A stretch of 7,128 nt of DNA, taken from assembly GCA_013153415.1 (NCBI GenBank), contig JAADEO010000071.1:1-7128 (forward strand). The letters are read 5' to 3'. The notes beneath the pieces are model-generated. The model was not told where the DNA came from, did no database searches, and saw only the letters and a list, made by a program, of their open reading frames with translations. The DNA is from Deltaproteobacteria bacterium. Lineage in GTDB: Bacteria; Desulfobacterota; Anaeroferrophillalia; Anaeroferrophillales; Tharpellaceae. The stretch's first letter is position 1. Each line of letters starts with the position of its first letter. The position numbers and the translations under genes are program-made. Below, piece after piece: positions 1-7,051 of the stretch.

Positions 1-425
1 TTGCCACCAACGAACGGTCGCCGGCCGGCCGCCGTAAAGATCTCGCCCAACAGCGTCACGGTCGTCGTCTTGCCGTTGGTCCCGGTCAGTGCCAGCCAGG
101 GTATCCGACTCCAGCGGCTGGCCAGCTCGACCTCACCGATAATTTCGATTCCCTGCTGCCGGGCAGCATCCAGGACTGAAAGCTGCAGAGGCACTCCGGG
201 ACTGACGACAATCGTTTCCCGATTGACAAAGAACTCTTCGGTATGGCCCCCGGTTTCGATCTCCTCTACTCCCAGAGACCATAACTCCTTCATCTTGCCG
301 TTGAGATCGGCCGTCGGCCGATGATCGCTGACCGCGACCGCCAGGCCTTTGCCGCGCAGAAAACGGGCCGCGGCCAAACCGCTGATCCCGAGTCCGACAA
401 TCAATATCTGCGCCCGCTGGCTCAT
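1..425 (-). CDS. murD: UDP-N-acetylmuramoyl-L-alanine--D-glutamate ligase MurD (3'-truncated by window edge)
   Basis: MurD is the cytoplasmic ATP-dependent ligase that adds D-glutamate to UDP-MurNAc-L-Ala. The reading frame is open from the ATG at 425 to base 1, giving 141 codons of a protein that is usually about 450 residues. What is present is the N-terminal UDP-binding Rossmann domain, with GLGISGLA at residues 11-18, SPGVPL at about 75-80 and GEVELA at about 97-102. It is followed by the start of the central Mur ligase ATPase domain, with the P-loop GTNGKTTT at 115-122. GxGxSG at the N-terminus plus SPGVP separates MurD from MurC, MurE and MurF. The start codon overlaps the mraY stop (ATGA, 422-425) and no Shine-Dalgarno sequence precedes it, so translation is probably coupled to mraY. 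The catalytic C-terminal half lies outside the window, and nothing seen suggests a broken gene. Confidence 0.95.
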   Translation of the reverse strand, partial: MSQRAQILIVGLGISGLAAARFLRGKGLAVAVSDHRPTADLNGKMKELWSLGVEEIETGGHTEEFFVNRETIVVSPGVPLQLSVLDAARQQGIEIIGEVELASRWSRIPWLALTGTNGKTTTVTLLGEIFTAAGRRPFVGG

Positions 426-1498
426 CGTAATTTCAGGGTACTTAAAGCGAACAGGGCCAGGATCAGAGCGATAATCCAGAAACGGACTATCACCTTGGGC
501 TCAGCCCAGCCCTTGAGTTCAAAATGGTGGTGCAACGGCGCCATCCGGAAAACCCGTTTGCCGGTGAGCTTGAAGGAGGCCACCTGGATGATCACCGACA
601 GGGTCTCCAGTACAAAGATCCCGCCGACCAGGAACAACAGGATCTCCTGCTTGGTCACCACTCCGACGGCCCCGAGCCCGGCCCCCAGGGCCAGGGAACC
701 GACATCGCCCATGAAGATTGCGGCGGGATAGGTATTGAACCATAAAAAACCCAACGCCGCCCCGATCATCGCGCCGCAGAAAACCGTGACTTCGCCGACC
801 CCGGCGACATACTGGACCTGGAGATAGGCGGCCAGCAGGCGATGACCGGCGACATAACTGAAGATCGCGTAAACCACGAACGCCACCAGCGAAGGCCCGG
901 TAGCCAGGCCGTCCAGCCCATCGGTCAGATTGACGGCATTGGAGGTGCCGACCACGACCAGAACCATAAACGGAATATAGAACACTCCCAGATCCGGCAA
1001 CAGGCGTTTGAAAAAAGGCACCGTCATCCGGGACGAGTAGCTCGGCAGCAGGTAGACAACCACCGCGAACAGCAGGGCCAGCCCGAACTGGGCCACGAGC
1101 TTACGCCGGGCGGTCAGACCGGTGGAATTGCCACGTACCAGTTTACGGTAATCATCGACAAAACCGATCAGGCCGAAACCGACCACTACGAACAGCACCA
1201 GCCAGACGTAGATATCGGTCAGATCCGCCCACAACAAAGTAGCGACCAGGACCGAAAAGATAATCAGAACTCCGCCCATGGTCGGGGTGCCGGATTTGAC
1301 CTGATGACTCTCGGGACCATCACCACGCACCACCTGGCCGATCTGCAACTCGCGCAACCAGGCGATAACCTTGGGACCCAGGAAAAAAGCCAAAAACATC
1401 GCGGTCAGGGCGGCACAGATGGTCCGGAAGGTGATGTAGCGGAAAACATTGAACCCGGACCAGAAAGTATGCAGAAAATAGAGCAGGTGATAGAGCAT
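422..1498 (-). CDS. mraY: Phospho-N-acetylmuramoyl-pentapeptide-transferase MraY (lipid I synthase)
   Basis: MraY is the inner-membrane enzyme that transfers phospho-MurNAc-pentapeptide from UDP to undecaprenyl phosphate, making lipid I. The 358-residue length is typical (E. coli 360). The protein is highly hydrophobic with about ten membrane segments. Family signatures are in order: SGTPTMGG at about 69-76, the FVDD pair at 113-116 (Asp115/Asp116, Mg2+ and catalysis), [13 protein letters not shown] at 187-199, [10 protein letters not shown] at 264-273 (Asp265 matches the third catalytic Asp), and PLHHHFE at 321-327. The N-terminal arginine-containing FRYITFRT is also characteristic. The ATG at 1498 shares a base with the murF stop (TGATG). 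Only a weak G-rich stretch precedes it, so coupled translation is likely. The stop overlaps the murD start. All catalytic residues I can check are intact. Confidence 0.98.
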   Translation of the reverse strand: MLYHLLYFLHTFWSGFNVFRYITFRTICAALTAMFLAFFLGPKVIAWLRELQIGQVVRGDGPESHQVKSGTPTMGGVLIIFSVLVATLLWADLTDIYVWLVLFVVVGFGLIGFVDDYRKLVRGNSTGLTARRKLVAQFGLALLFAVVVYLLPSYSSRMTVPFFKRLLPDLGVFYIPFMVLVVVGTSNAVNLTDGLDGLATGPSLVAFVVYAIFSYVAGHRLLAAYLQVQYVAGVGEVTVFCGAMIGAALGFLWFNTYPAAIFMGDVGSLALGAGLGAVGVVTKQEILLFLVGGIFVLETLSVIIQVASFKLTGKRVFRMAPLHHHFELKGWAEPKVIVRFWIIALILALFALSTLKLR

Positions 1499-2979
1499 CA
1501 GGAAACCACCCCGAAATGAGCCCGCAACGGTTCGACTACCTTTTCCAGCCGCAGGCTGCGCGAGCCCTTGACCAGCAGAAGAAAACTCCCCGGCAGATGT
1601 TTCAGCAACAATTCAACCGCCGCCTCCCAGGCTTTTGCCGGCAAGGTGAAAATTCGCTGCGGCGGCAGACCGGCCGCTGCGGCGGCCTCTCCGATGGTGG
1701 CGGCCCGCTGGCCGATAAGAACTACCAGATCCGGTCGCATCTCCGCCACCCGGTCACCGACCCGGCGGTGCAGAAAATCGCTTTTCTCTCCCAACTCATT
1801 CATATCGCCCAGTACCAGCCCCAGGAAATTCCGGCCCCGGCGGCCGGCCACTTCAGTCAGGGCCGCTTCCATCGAATCGGGATTGGCGTTATAGGCGTCA
1901 TGAACCAGAATCCCACCGCCTTTCAGACGGTGAAGTTCCAAGCGGCCGGGAGGAGTGGTGAAACGACGCAGAGCCCGGGCGGCACCAGCCCCATCCAGCC
2001 CCTCGATCCGGGTCGCGGCAGCCGCCGCCAAAGCCGCATTCATGACATTGTGCCGCCCCCAGCAACCGAGTTTGAAGGTCGTGCTTTCGCCCCGGTAATT
2101 GAAAACGAAACTCAAACCTTCGGCAAGCAGCCAGGTTTCGGAAATCAGAGCCGTTTCCGGGCTATCGGTACAGAAAGCGCCGTGCGCCGTGACCGCCACC
2201 AGTTGGAAACCATTCGATTGCAGAGACTCGACCGTCTCGGGCACCTTTTCCCGAAGCTGGGGATCGTCAACATTGTAAACCACGGTGGCCCCGGGTTTGA
2301 GGCCGCTCAAAGCCTCGCATTTGGCCCGGGCTACCGCTTCAAGACTGCCCAGACCCTGCAAATGGGCTGCAGCGACATTGGTCAGCAGCAGATAGTCGGC
2401 CCGGGCGATGGCGGAAAGTCGCGTCAGTTCCCCGGGTTCATTCATGCCCATCTCCAGAATGAGAGCCTCGCAATCGTCCGGCATCGCGAAAATCGTCAAC
2501 GGCAGTCCGATCCGGTTATTGAAATTGCCTGCGGTCTTGTGAACCCGGTAGCGGCTCTCGAGCATCAGGGCCAACATCTCCTTGGTCGTGGTTTTGCCGT
2601 TCGACCCGGTAATCGAAAAAACCACCGGGTCAACGCTCCGCAACCGGATCCGGGCCAGTTCTCCCAGGGTTTCGAGGGTATCGGCGACCGGCAGAAACAG
2701 CACCCGGGAATGGCGCTGCGCCAGCTGCAGCAGATCGGGACAGTCGCGGTTCACCACCACCGCCGGAGCGCCATTCTCTATGGCCGCGTCGATAAAAGCG
2801 TGGCCATCGAAATTCTCGCCCTCAAGAGCAACGAACAGTTCCCCGGGCTGCAATGTACGACTGTCGGTCGAAACCCCGGTCAGGGCCAGACCCTTATCCA
2901 CCTGATGACAGGCCGGCAGGGGACGAACCCTGAGCAACTCCGGCAACTCTCCCAGTTTCCAGAAGCTTCCGCCCGTCAT
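1498..2979 (-). CDS. murF: UDP-N-acetylmuramoyl-tripeptide--D-alanyl-D-alanine ligase MurF
   Basis: MurF is the cytoplasmic ligase that adds D-Ala-D-Ala to the UDP-MurNAc-tripeptide. From the chosen start it has 493 residues. The N-terminal substrate domain contains [16 protein letters not shown] (37-52). The ATPase domain has the P-loop [11 protein letters not shown] (124-134), [12 protein letters not shown] (149-160), [10 protein letters not shown] (176-185), [12 protein letters not shown] (201-212) and ARAK with Lys220, probably the carbamylated lysine. The C-terminal domain has [11 protein letters not shown] and [16 protein letters not shown] and GMNEPGE identify MurF and not MurE. I chose the ATG at 2979 because AGGA lies 8 nt upstream (2988-2991) and [16 protein letters not shown] aligns with family N-termini. 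The alternative ATG at 3000 adds 7 residues and makes a TGATG overlap with ftsI, but with a poorer ribosome site. The frame stays open further upstream to 3120, inside ftsI, which I do not accept. murE, the usual upstream neighbour, is missing. Confidence 0.96.
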   Translation of the reverse strand: MTGGSFWKLGELPELLRVRPLPACHQVDKGLALTGVSTDSRTLQPGELFVALEGENFDGHAFIDAAIENGAPAVVVNRDCPDLLQLAQRHSRVLFLPVADTLETLGELARIRLRSVDPVVFSITGSNGKTTTKEMLALMLESRYRVHKTAGNFNNRIGLPLTIFAMPDDCEALILEMGMNEPGELTRLSAIARADYLLLTNVAAAHLQGLGSLEAVARAKCEALSGLKPGATVVYNVDDPQLREKVPETVESLQSNGFQLVAVTAHGAFCTDSPETALISETWLLAEGLSFVFNYRGESTTFKLGCWGRHNVMNAALAAAAATRIEGLDGAGAARALRRFTTPPGRLELHRLKGGGILVHDAYNANPDSMEAALTEVAGRRGRNFLGLVLGDMNELGEKSDFLHRRVGDRVAEMRPDLVVLIGQRAATIGEAAAAAGLPPQRIFTLPAKAWEAAVELLLKHLPGSFLLLVKGSRSLRLEKVVEPLRAHFGVVS

Positions 2980-3002
2980 ATCCTTATTCCTGCCGTTCAT
3001 CA
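2980..3002 (-). promoter_or_regulatory. Ribosome binding site and start choice at the ftsI/murF junction
   Basis: The ftsI stop TGA (3002-3000) shares its A with a first in-frame ATG (3000-2998). A second ATG follows at 2979-2977. AGGA at 2991-2988 stands 8 nt before the second ATG, whereas only a weak GGGA-like match precedes the first. The second start is favoured on ribosome-site grounds, and the first on overlap grounds. Either way the gene is translationally linked to ftsI. Confidence 0.5.
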
Positions 3003-5036
3003 GATATCCCGACTCAATTTGAAGACGAATTTCAATCCTGGCTGCAAACGGGTCCCGGGCCGGGGCTGCTGGGCCGCGATCCGTCCCTCGCCGGTGATCT
3101 CGACCTGCCCCCGATAACAACTGACCAGGGTCAGGGCCTCACGGATTGTGCGCCCGGTTAAATCGGGCATGACCCGGGCTTCCAGGTGACGGCCCGAAGC
3201 AGAGGTTCTCTCGTCTGAAGCCGGGCTTTGTTCTTCCCTGGCCAACTCCGTATTTTTTTTATCCTCTTCGGCCAGCAGGGCGGCCAGACTGGCAGCTCCC
3301 GTGGTCGTGGGGTAGTTGTAATAACCGGCCAGTCGCTGGTTGATCCGTTTGAACGCCGGAGCCGCCACCACTCCGCCGTAGATCGAACTGCGGGGTTCAT
3401 CGATCATAACGTAGACCACCTTACGCGACTGGCCGGCAGGAGGGTCGACATAACCGATAAAAGAAGCCCAGTAATTATTGTGCGAATAGCATTTTTTCGT
3501 AAAATCGAATTTCTGCGCGGTGCCGGTTTTTCCGGCCACCCGGTAACCGGGAATGCGGGCCCGAGGGGCGGTCCCGTCGTCTTCCACAACCATCGCCAGA
3601 GCCCGGTCCAGGGCCTTGGCGACCCGGGGACTGCAAGCCCGGCGGGTCGATTTCCCGGCCGGATATTCATAAACCGTCCAACCTTCGCTGTTGACGATCC
3701 GCTCAACCAGATGGGGAGTCACCCGCCGACCGCCATTGGCCAGGGCCGCGTAAGCGGCCACCAGCTGCACCGGGGTCAGGGCCACGCCCTGACCGAAAGC
3801 CAGGTTGCAGAGATCGATCGGCCGCCATTTCTTCCAGGAACGCAGGCGACCCGCCGGCTCATGCGGAAAATCGATACCGCTGCGGGAACCGAAACCGAAA
3901 TTTTTCAGCACCTTGTAGAAACGTTCCGCCCCGACTCGGGTGACGATCTTGGAACAGCCAATATTACTGGAATATTTCAGCACCTCATCGAGACGCAGGA
4001 GACCATGACCGTGGGTATCGTGAATAGTCCGCCGGCCCACCCGATAACGACCGTTCTCACAATCGATCTGATCATCTATCCGATAAACACCCGACTCGAG
4101 GGCGGCCACCAGGGTGAAGACCTTGAAGGTCGATCCCGGTTCCATGAGATCGGTCACAGCCCGGTTACGCCACAACGAAGGATCGTTTCGACGTTTGCTG
4201 TTGGGGTTGAAACGGGGATACTGGGCCATTGCCAGGATAGCCCCGTTGTCAGCATCCATGATCACGGCGACCCCCCGTTTGCCGCGACTGCCGCGCACGG
4301 CTTCCTCGAGTTCCCGCTCGGCCCAGGCCTGCAGATGGCGATCGAGGGTCAGGTAAAGTGTTTTTCCGCGATAGCGATCGAGTTCTGGATGCTTTGAGCT
4401 GTCGACCACCTGACTCCGGGCATCATGTTCGAGTTCGATATAGACGCGCCGGCCCCGCAGGTATTTATCGTAATAGAGTTCTAGCCCTTCCAGGCCCCGA
4501 CAATCGATATCGGTAAAACCGATAACCTGGCCGGCCAGTTCACGATTGGGATAAACCCGCCGGTTCTCCTTGAGGAAGGAGAGGCCCCGGTATTTCCGGC
4601 ACCAGGGTTCCAGGGTTTTGACCTGCTTCGGTGTCAAAGAGCGTTTCAGCCAAACAAATCCGCGCCGGCCGGAAAGTTTTTTTTCCAGGGTTCGCGACCT
4701 GGTCTTCAGAATGGGGGCCAGCTCGCGGGCCAGTTTGCGGGACTCTTTCCGATTCAGTCGCCGGGGCTCGGCAAAAAGTGAATGGCCTTTGATATTGACC
4801 GCCAGAGCCCCGCCATCAGCCGCCAGGATCTCACCCCGGTCGCAGTTGACCAACAGGTTGGAGCTGCTCTGGCGCTGTTGCCGGGCCAGATAGTAGTCGT
4901 GTTTGACAATCTGCAGGTAGTAGGCCCGGGCGACAATCGCGCCCAGTGACAGGAAAACAATTCCGGCGAGCAGATTCATACGCCGGCGCAGGCGTATATC
5001 ATCTCTCTTCGAAGTCCGTTTTCCCGTCCGTCTCAT
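3000..5036 (-). CDS. ftsI: FtsI-type septal peptidoglycan D,D-transpeptidase (class B PBP) with C-terminal PASTA domain
   Basis: This is a class B penicillin-binding protein that crosslinks septal peptidoglycan as part of the divisome. It has 678 residues. A basic cytoplasmic N-terminus (1-20) leads into one membrane segment (about 21-40). Next comes the PBP dimerisation domain (about 60-205), with CDRGEILAADGGALA near its start. The transpeptidase domain has the three penicillin-binding motifs: STFK at 302-305 (Ser302 nucleophile), SSN at 356-358 and KTGT at 503-506. A charged linker (about 588-618) follows, then one PASTA domain (about 620-675, starting VMPDLTGRTIREAL), which is expected outside the cytoplasmic membrane. 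E. coli FtsI (588 residues) lacks PASTA; the tail is known from Gram-positives (PBP2x, SpoVD) and from deltaproteobacterial FtsI. The ATG at 5036 overlaps the ftsL stop (ATGA), with no clear Shine-Dalgarno sequence. Position after ftsL supports FtsI over PBP2/MrdA or a SpoVD-like role. Confidence 0.96.
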   Translation of the reverse strand: MRRTGKRTSKRDDIRLRRRMNLLAGIVFLSLGAIVARAYYLQIVKHDYYLARQQRQSSSNLLVNCDRGEILAADGGALAVNIKGHSLFAEPRRLNRKESRKLARELAPILKTRSRTLEKKLSGRRGFVWLKRSLTPKQVKTLEPWCRKYRGLSFLKENRRVYPNRELAGQVIGFTDIDCRGLEGLELYYDKYLRGRRVYIELEHDARSQVVDSSKHPELDRYRGKTLYLTLDRHLQAWAERELEEAVRGSRGKRGVAVIMDADNGAILAMAQYPRFNPNSKRRNDPSLWRNRAVTDLMEPGSTFKVFTLVAALESGVYRIDDQIDCENGRYRVGRRTIHDTHGHGLLRLDEVLKYSSNIGCSKIVTRVGAERFYKVLKNFGFGSRSGIDFPHEPAGRLRSWKKWRPIDLCNLAFGQGVALTPVQLVAAYAALANGGRRVTPHLVERIVNSEGWTVYEYPAGKSTRRACSPRVAKALDRALAMVVEDDGTAPRARIPGYRVAGKTGTAQKFDFTKKCYSHNNYWASFIGYVDPPAGQSRKVVYVMIDEPRSSIYGGVVAAPAFKRINQRLAGYYNYPTTTGAASLAALLAEEDKKNTELAREEQSPASDERTSASGRHLEARVMPDLTGRTIREALTLVSCYRGQVEITGEGRIAAQQPRPGTRLQPGLKFVFKLSRDI

Positions 5037-5317
5037 GGTAAAACCACTTTGTGTCCGGCCTGCGGCTCCCGCAGGCCCAGTTTGCGGGCCAGGCGGGCCA
5101 GATTTTGCGGCCGCAACAGAGTTGCCAACTCGGCCTGGAGCTTGTCCTGCTCTTCCAGCAGGCGTTTTTCCTCGGCCCGCAGGTCATTCAGCTCATACCC
5201 CCTGATTACCGTCCGGTTATTGATCCAGGAGCAGTAAAAGAGGGTTCCCACCATCACCACCAGGAGGACCACGTGCAGCCAGTTCCAATCACGGGATTGC
5301 GGGTTCGTCCCGGCCAA
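5033..5317 (-). CDS. ftsL: Cell division protein FtsL
   Basis: This small bitopic divisome protein (94 residues) is expected to pair with FtsB and link FtsQ to FtsW/FtsI. A short cytoplasmic N-terminus with several polar residues is followed by one membrane segment (about 14-31, LHVVLLVVMVGTLFYCSW). A periplasmic leucine- and glutamate-rich stretch (about 40-68) looks like a coiled coil, and a short region with ARLARKLGLREP (about 74-84) resembles the conserved FtsL/DivIC tail. FtsL sequences diverge strongly, so the call rests on topology plus position between rsmH and ftsI. The gene starts with TTG: no suitable ATG exists before the membrane segment, and a strong ribosome site stands in front of it. 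Its stop overlaps the ftsI start by 4 nt. Confidence 0.88.
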   Translation of the reverse strand: MAGTNPQSRDWNWLHVVLLVVMVGTLFYCSWINNRTVIRGYELNDLRAEEKRLLEEQDKLQAELATLLRPQNLARLARKLGLREPQAGHKVVLP

Positions 5318-5329
5318 TCAAACCTCCCT
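5318..5329 (-). promoter_or_regulatory. Strong Shine-Dalgarno that fixes the TTG start of ftsL
   Basis: On the minus strand AGGGAGG (5329-5323) is followed by a 5-nt spacer and then TTG at 5317. This is the best ribosome site in the window. It lies in the 24-nt gap after the rsmH stop (TAG, 5344-5342) and supports a non-ATG start for ftsL. Confidence 0.75.
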
Positions 5330-5341
5330 GTTCAAGCTCCG

Positions 5342-6280
5342 CTAAAGGGCTTCCACCGCCCGTAAAACCGCGCTGCGACTACGGGGATTGCGAGCGATTT
5401 CCGCATCCGTCGGTCGCTGGCCGCGGCCGGTCAGAATCTTGACCCGAGGACTGCAACCACAGACGCAGACCGGAACCTTCGGCGGGCAGACACAACCCCT
5501 GGCGGCTTGCCGGAAGAACCGCTTGACGATACGGTCCTCCAGTGAGTGATAGGCGATAACCACCATCCGGCCTCCCGGACCGAGCTGTTCCAGCCCGCAC
5601 TCCAGCACCTGGGTCAGGGCTCCGAGCTCGTCATTGACGACGATCCGCAGGGCCTGGAAAATCCTGGTAGCCGGATGCCGGCGGGAGGACTTGTAGGCCG
5701 GAACCATTTTCTCGACCAGGCCCGCCAGTTCCCGGGTGGTACGCAAGGGCGCCTCCTGGCGCTGCTTGACAATCCTGCGGGCGATGGCAGCGGCGTAAGG
5801 TTCTTCACCAAAATTGCGAAAGATCCGGGTCAGGGTGCGGACATCGGCCCGGTTTACGATCTCGGCCGCAGGCTGACCAACAGCAGGGTCCATCCGCATA
5901 TCCAGGGGACCGTCACTCTGGAAACTGAACCCCCGTTCCTCATCTTCAAGCTGAAAACTGGAAAGTCCGATATCGAGCAGCAAACCATCTATATGCTCGA
6001 TGCCGATCCCGATCAGGAGACGGGAGAGGTCGGCGTAGTTTCCCGTGAGCAGACGGAAACGGGAGGGGAATTCAGACAACAGGCTCCGGGCCCGAGAAAC
6101 CGCTGCCGGATCACGGTCGACCGCGATGACCGTGACCTTTTCCATACTCTCCTGCAGTAGAGCCCGGCTGTGGCCGCCGCCACCGAACGTGGCATCCACG
6201 ACTACGCCGCCGGTCGTCAGCGACGGAGCTTCGAGGAGCAGCTTGACACTTTCTGGCAACAGAACCGGAATATGCGACAT
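5342..6280 (-). CDS. rsmH: 16S rRNA (cytosine(1402)-N(4))-methyltransferase RsmH (MraW)
   Basis: RsmH is an S-adenosylmethionine-dependent methyltransferase that modifies C1402 of 16S rRNA near the ribosomal P site. The 312-residue product matches the E. coli length (313). It begins MSHIPVLLPESV, the usual family opening. The SAM-binding motif DATFGGGGHS is at 29-38, with AVDRDP at 53-58, LLDIGLSS at 101-108 and GPLDMRMD at 124-131. HPATRIFQALRI is at 202-213 and SLEDRIVK at 246-253. A cysteine cluster at 263-276 (five Cys in CVCPP and VCVCGC) is a common RsmH tail feature. I chose the ATG at 6280 because it matches family N-termini and GGGGAG (6294-6289) lies 8 nt upstream. A TTG at 6325 would add 15 residues without a well-spaced ribosome site. 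The gene follows mraZ by 67 nt and uses TAG, while every other complete gene here ends in TGA. Confidence 0.98.
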   Translation of the reverse strand: MSHIPVLLPESVKLLLEAPSLTTGGVVVDATFGGGGHSRALLQESMEKVTVIAVDRDPAAVSRARSLLSEFPSRFRLLTGNYADLSRLLIGIGIEHIDGLLLDIGLSSFQLEDEERGFSFQSDGPLDMRMDPAVGQPAAEIVNRADVRTLTRIFRNFGEEPYAAAIARRIVKQRQEAPLRTTRELAGLVEKMVPAYKSSRRHPATRIFQALRIVVNDELGALTQVLECGLEQLGPGGRMVVIAYHSLEDRIVKRFFRQAARGCVCPPKVPVCVCGCSPRVKILTGRGQRPTDAEIARNPRSRSAVLRAVEAL

Positions 6281-6347
6281 CCGACGGGCTCCCCAGGCGG
6301 CCGGGTCCGTTTCCGGAACCGGCAAGACCTTTACAAGCGCCGGAGAT

Positions 6348-6821
6348 TCAGATATTTATATCGAGTTCGGCCAGAACCCCGGCGATACTTTCAGCGCTGG
6401 ATTTGATGATGTCGGTCTCGAAGTCCCAGCGCTCCTTGCTCCAGAGTTCGAGCTTGTTGATCTGACCGGCGATCACCACGTTATTGCCATCTTCACGGTT
6501 GAGACCGGCCCAGTTGCGCAGCGTCGGCGGCAACAGCACCCGGCCCTGCTTATCGAGCGTGCACTCGACCGCACCGGTGATATAGTGGCGCTTGAACTGC
6601 CTCACTTCCCGGCGGCTGGTCGGCAGGGCATAGATCTTGGCTTCGACCTCGGTCCAGATCGCCAGCGGGTAACAATCCAGATAACCGTCCAGGGCCGTCG
6701 TGATCACCAGTTCGGAGTTGTACTCGCGTACGATGATCTCCCGGAATTTAGCCGGGATACTGAGTCTTCCCTTGGCATCAAGGGAATATTCATAACGACC
6801 GCGAAAAGCCACCTGAACCAC
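6348..6821 (-). CDS. mraZ: Transcriptional regulator MraZ (AbrB/MazE-like fold)
   Basis: MraZ is the nucleoid-associated DNA-binding regulator found at the head of dcw operons, where it represses its own operon in E. coli. The 157-residue length is close to E. coli (152). It carries two tandem SpoVT-AbrB-like half domains with the signature repeated: DAKGRLSIPAKFRE at 15-28 and DKQGRVLLPPTLR at 90-102. GQINKLELW at 119-127 is also typical. The start is a GTG at 6821 with TGGAG 4 nt upstream (6830-6826). A second GTG at 6812 would give MAFRGRYEY, closer to the usual MFRG opening, with a weaker GGTGG site 5 nt upstream, so the start is uncertain by 3 codons. A matching set of operator boxes lies upstream. 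Confidence 0.97.
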   Translation of the reverse strand: MVQVAFRGRYEYSLDAKGRLSIPAKFREIIVREYNSELVITTALDGYLDCYPLAIWTEVEAKIYALPTSRREVRQFKRHYITGAVECTLDKQGRVLLPPTLRNWAGLNREDGNNVVIAGQINKLELWSKERWDFETDIIKSSAESIAGVLAELDINI

Positions 6822-6847
6822 CAGACTCCATCTTCAGGAAATTTTAA

Positions 6848-6872
6848 CCCACAATTTACCACTATCTCCCAC
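6848..6872 (-). promoter_or_regulatory. MraZ operator: three direct GTGG boxes at exact 10-bp spacing
   Basis: On the minus strand GTGGG (6872-6868), GTGGT (6862-6858) and GTGGG (6852-6848) repeat every 10 bp, separated by 5-nt A/T-leaning spacers. This matches the known E. coli MraZ target of TGGGN direct repeats with 5-nt spacers between promoter and mraZ. The middle box has T in place of the third G. The array begins about where transcription should start, a suitable position for autorepression. Confidence 0.85.
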
Positions 6873-6875
6873 TCT

Positions 6876-6903
6876 GTTACATTCACCCGCCCTCCTTTGT
6901 CAA
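6876..6903 (-). promoter_or_regulatory. Predicted sigma70-type promoter of the mraZ (dcw) operon
   Basis: A perfect -35 hexamer TTGACA (6903-6898) is followed by a 16-bp spacer and TGTAAC (6881-6876), which matches TATAAT at 4 of 6 positions. Transcription would start near 6869, leaving a leader of about 48 nt. The -35 is strong and the -10 moderate. It sits directly upstream of the MraZ boxes. Confidence 0.65.
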
Positions 6904-6904
6904 G

Positions 6905-6923
6905 GAGAAAAAATAGTTTTCTC
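6905..6923. promoter_or_regulatory. Perfect 7-bp inverted repeat abutting the -35 box
   Basis: GAGAAAA (6905-6911) and TTTTCTC (6917-6923) form a perfect inverted repeat around a 5-bp centre. It ends one base before TTGACA and lies in an A/T-rich stretch (about 6906-6930) that contrasts with the GC-rich surroundings. It could be an UP element for RNA polymerase, a repressor or activator site, or chance in A/T-rich DNA. I cannot name a protein that binds it. Confidence 0.35.
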
Positions 6924-6993
6924 TAATTATTTCCCGGCAGTCGGCGGCTGCCAGAGACAGGTGGGGACAAAATCGCGCAAGACCGGGAAACGG

Positions 6994-7051
6994 GCCCGGA
7001 AACGACCCGGGCAAAAGGGTTGAAAAGCCGACGACTCAGAGTTTTCCACCC
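6994..7051. other. Pair of imperfect hairpins upstream of the dcw promoter, possible weak terminator
   Basis: Two inverted repeats stand side by side. GGGTTGAAAA (7017-7026) pairs with TTTTCCACCC (7042-7051) with one mismatch and a 15-nt loop. GCCCGG (6994-6999) pairs with CCGGGC (7007-7012) around a 7-nt loop. Read on the minus strand, the first hairpin is followed by TTTT (7016-7013) and then by the second. This could end a transcript from a gene to the right, but the U tract is only four long, so a rho-independent terminator is not established. Confidence 0.25.

Noticed and set aside
842..1519. Plus-strand open frame of 225 codons opposite mraY
   Set aside because: It is a low-complexity Gln/His/Asp-rich product, antisense to a gene encoding membrane segments. 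This composition is the expected complement of hydrophobic codons.
1516..3117. Long plus-strand open frame of 533 codons opposite murF and the end of ftsI
   Set aside because: It lies antisense to murF, which has all family motifs. The translated product is Gln/Arg/Pro-rich without recognisable domains, as expected from the antisense of GC-rich coding DNA.
3001..3120. Extended N-terminus of murF reaching into ftsI (start at 3120)
   Set aside because: The extra 40 residues overlap the PASTA domain of ftsI, show no similarity to MurF N-termini, and better starts exist at 3000 and 2979.
3228..4397. Plus-strand open frame of 389 codons opposite ftsI
   Set aside because: It is fully antisense to the transpeptidase domain with intact STFK, SSN and KTGT motifs. 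No domain or ribosome site supports it.
6045..6926. Plus-strand open frame of 293 codons crossing rsmH, mraZ and the promoter region
   Set aside because: It runs antisense across two well-identified genes and the intergenic region, with no domain signature.
7041..7050. DnaA-box-like TTTTCCACC
   Set aside because: It differs from TTATCCACA at two positions, is single, and there is no cluster or origin-like context.
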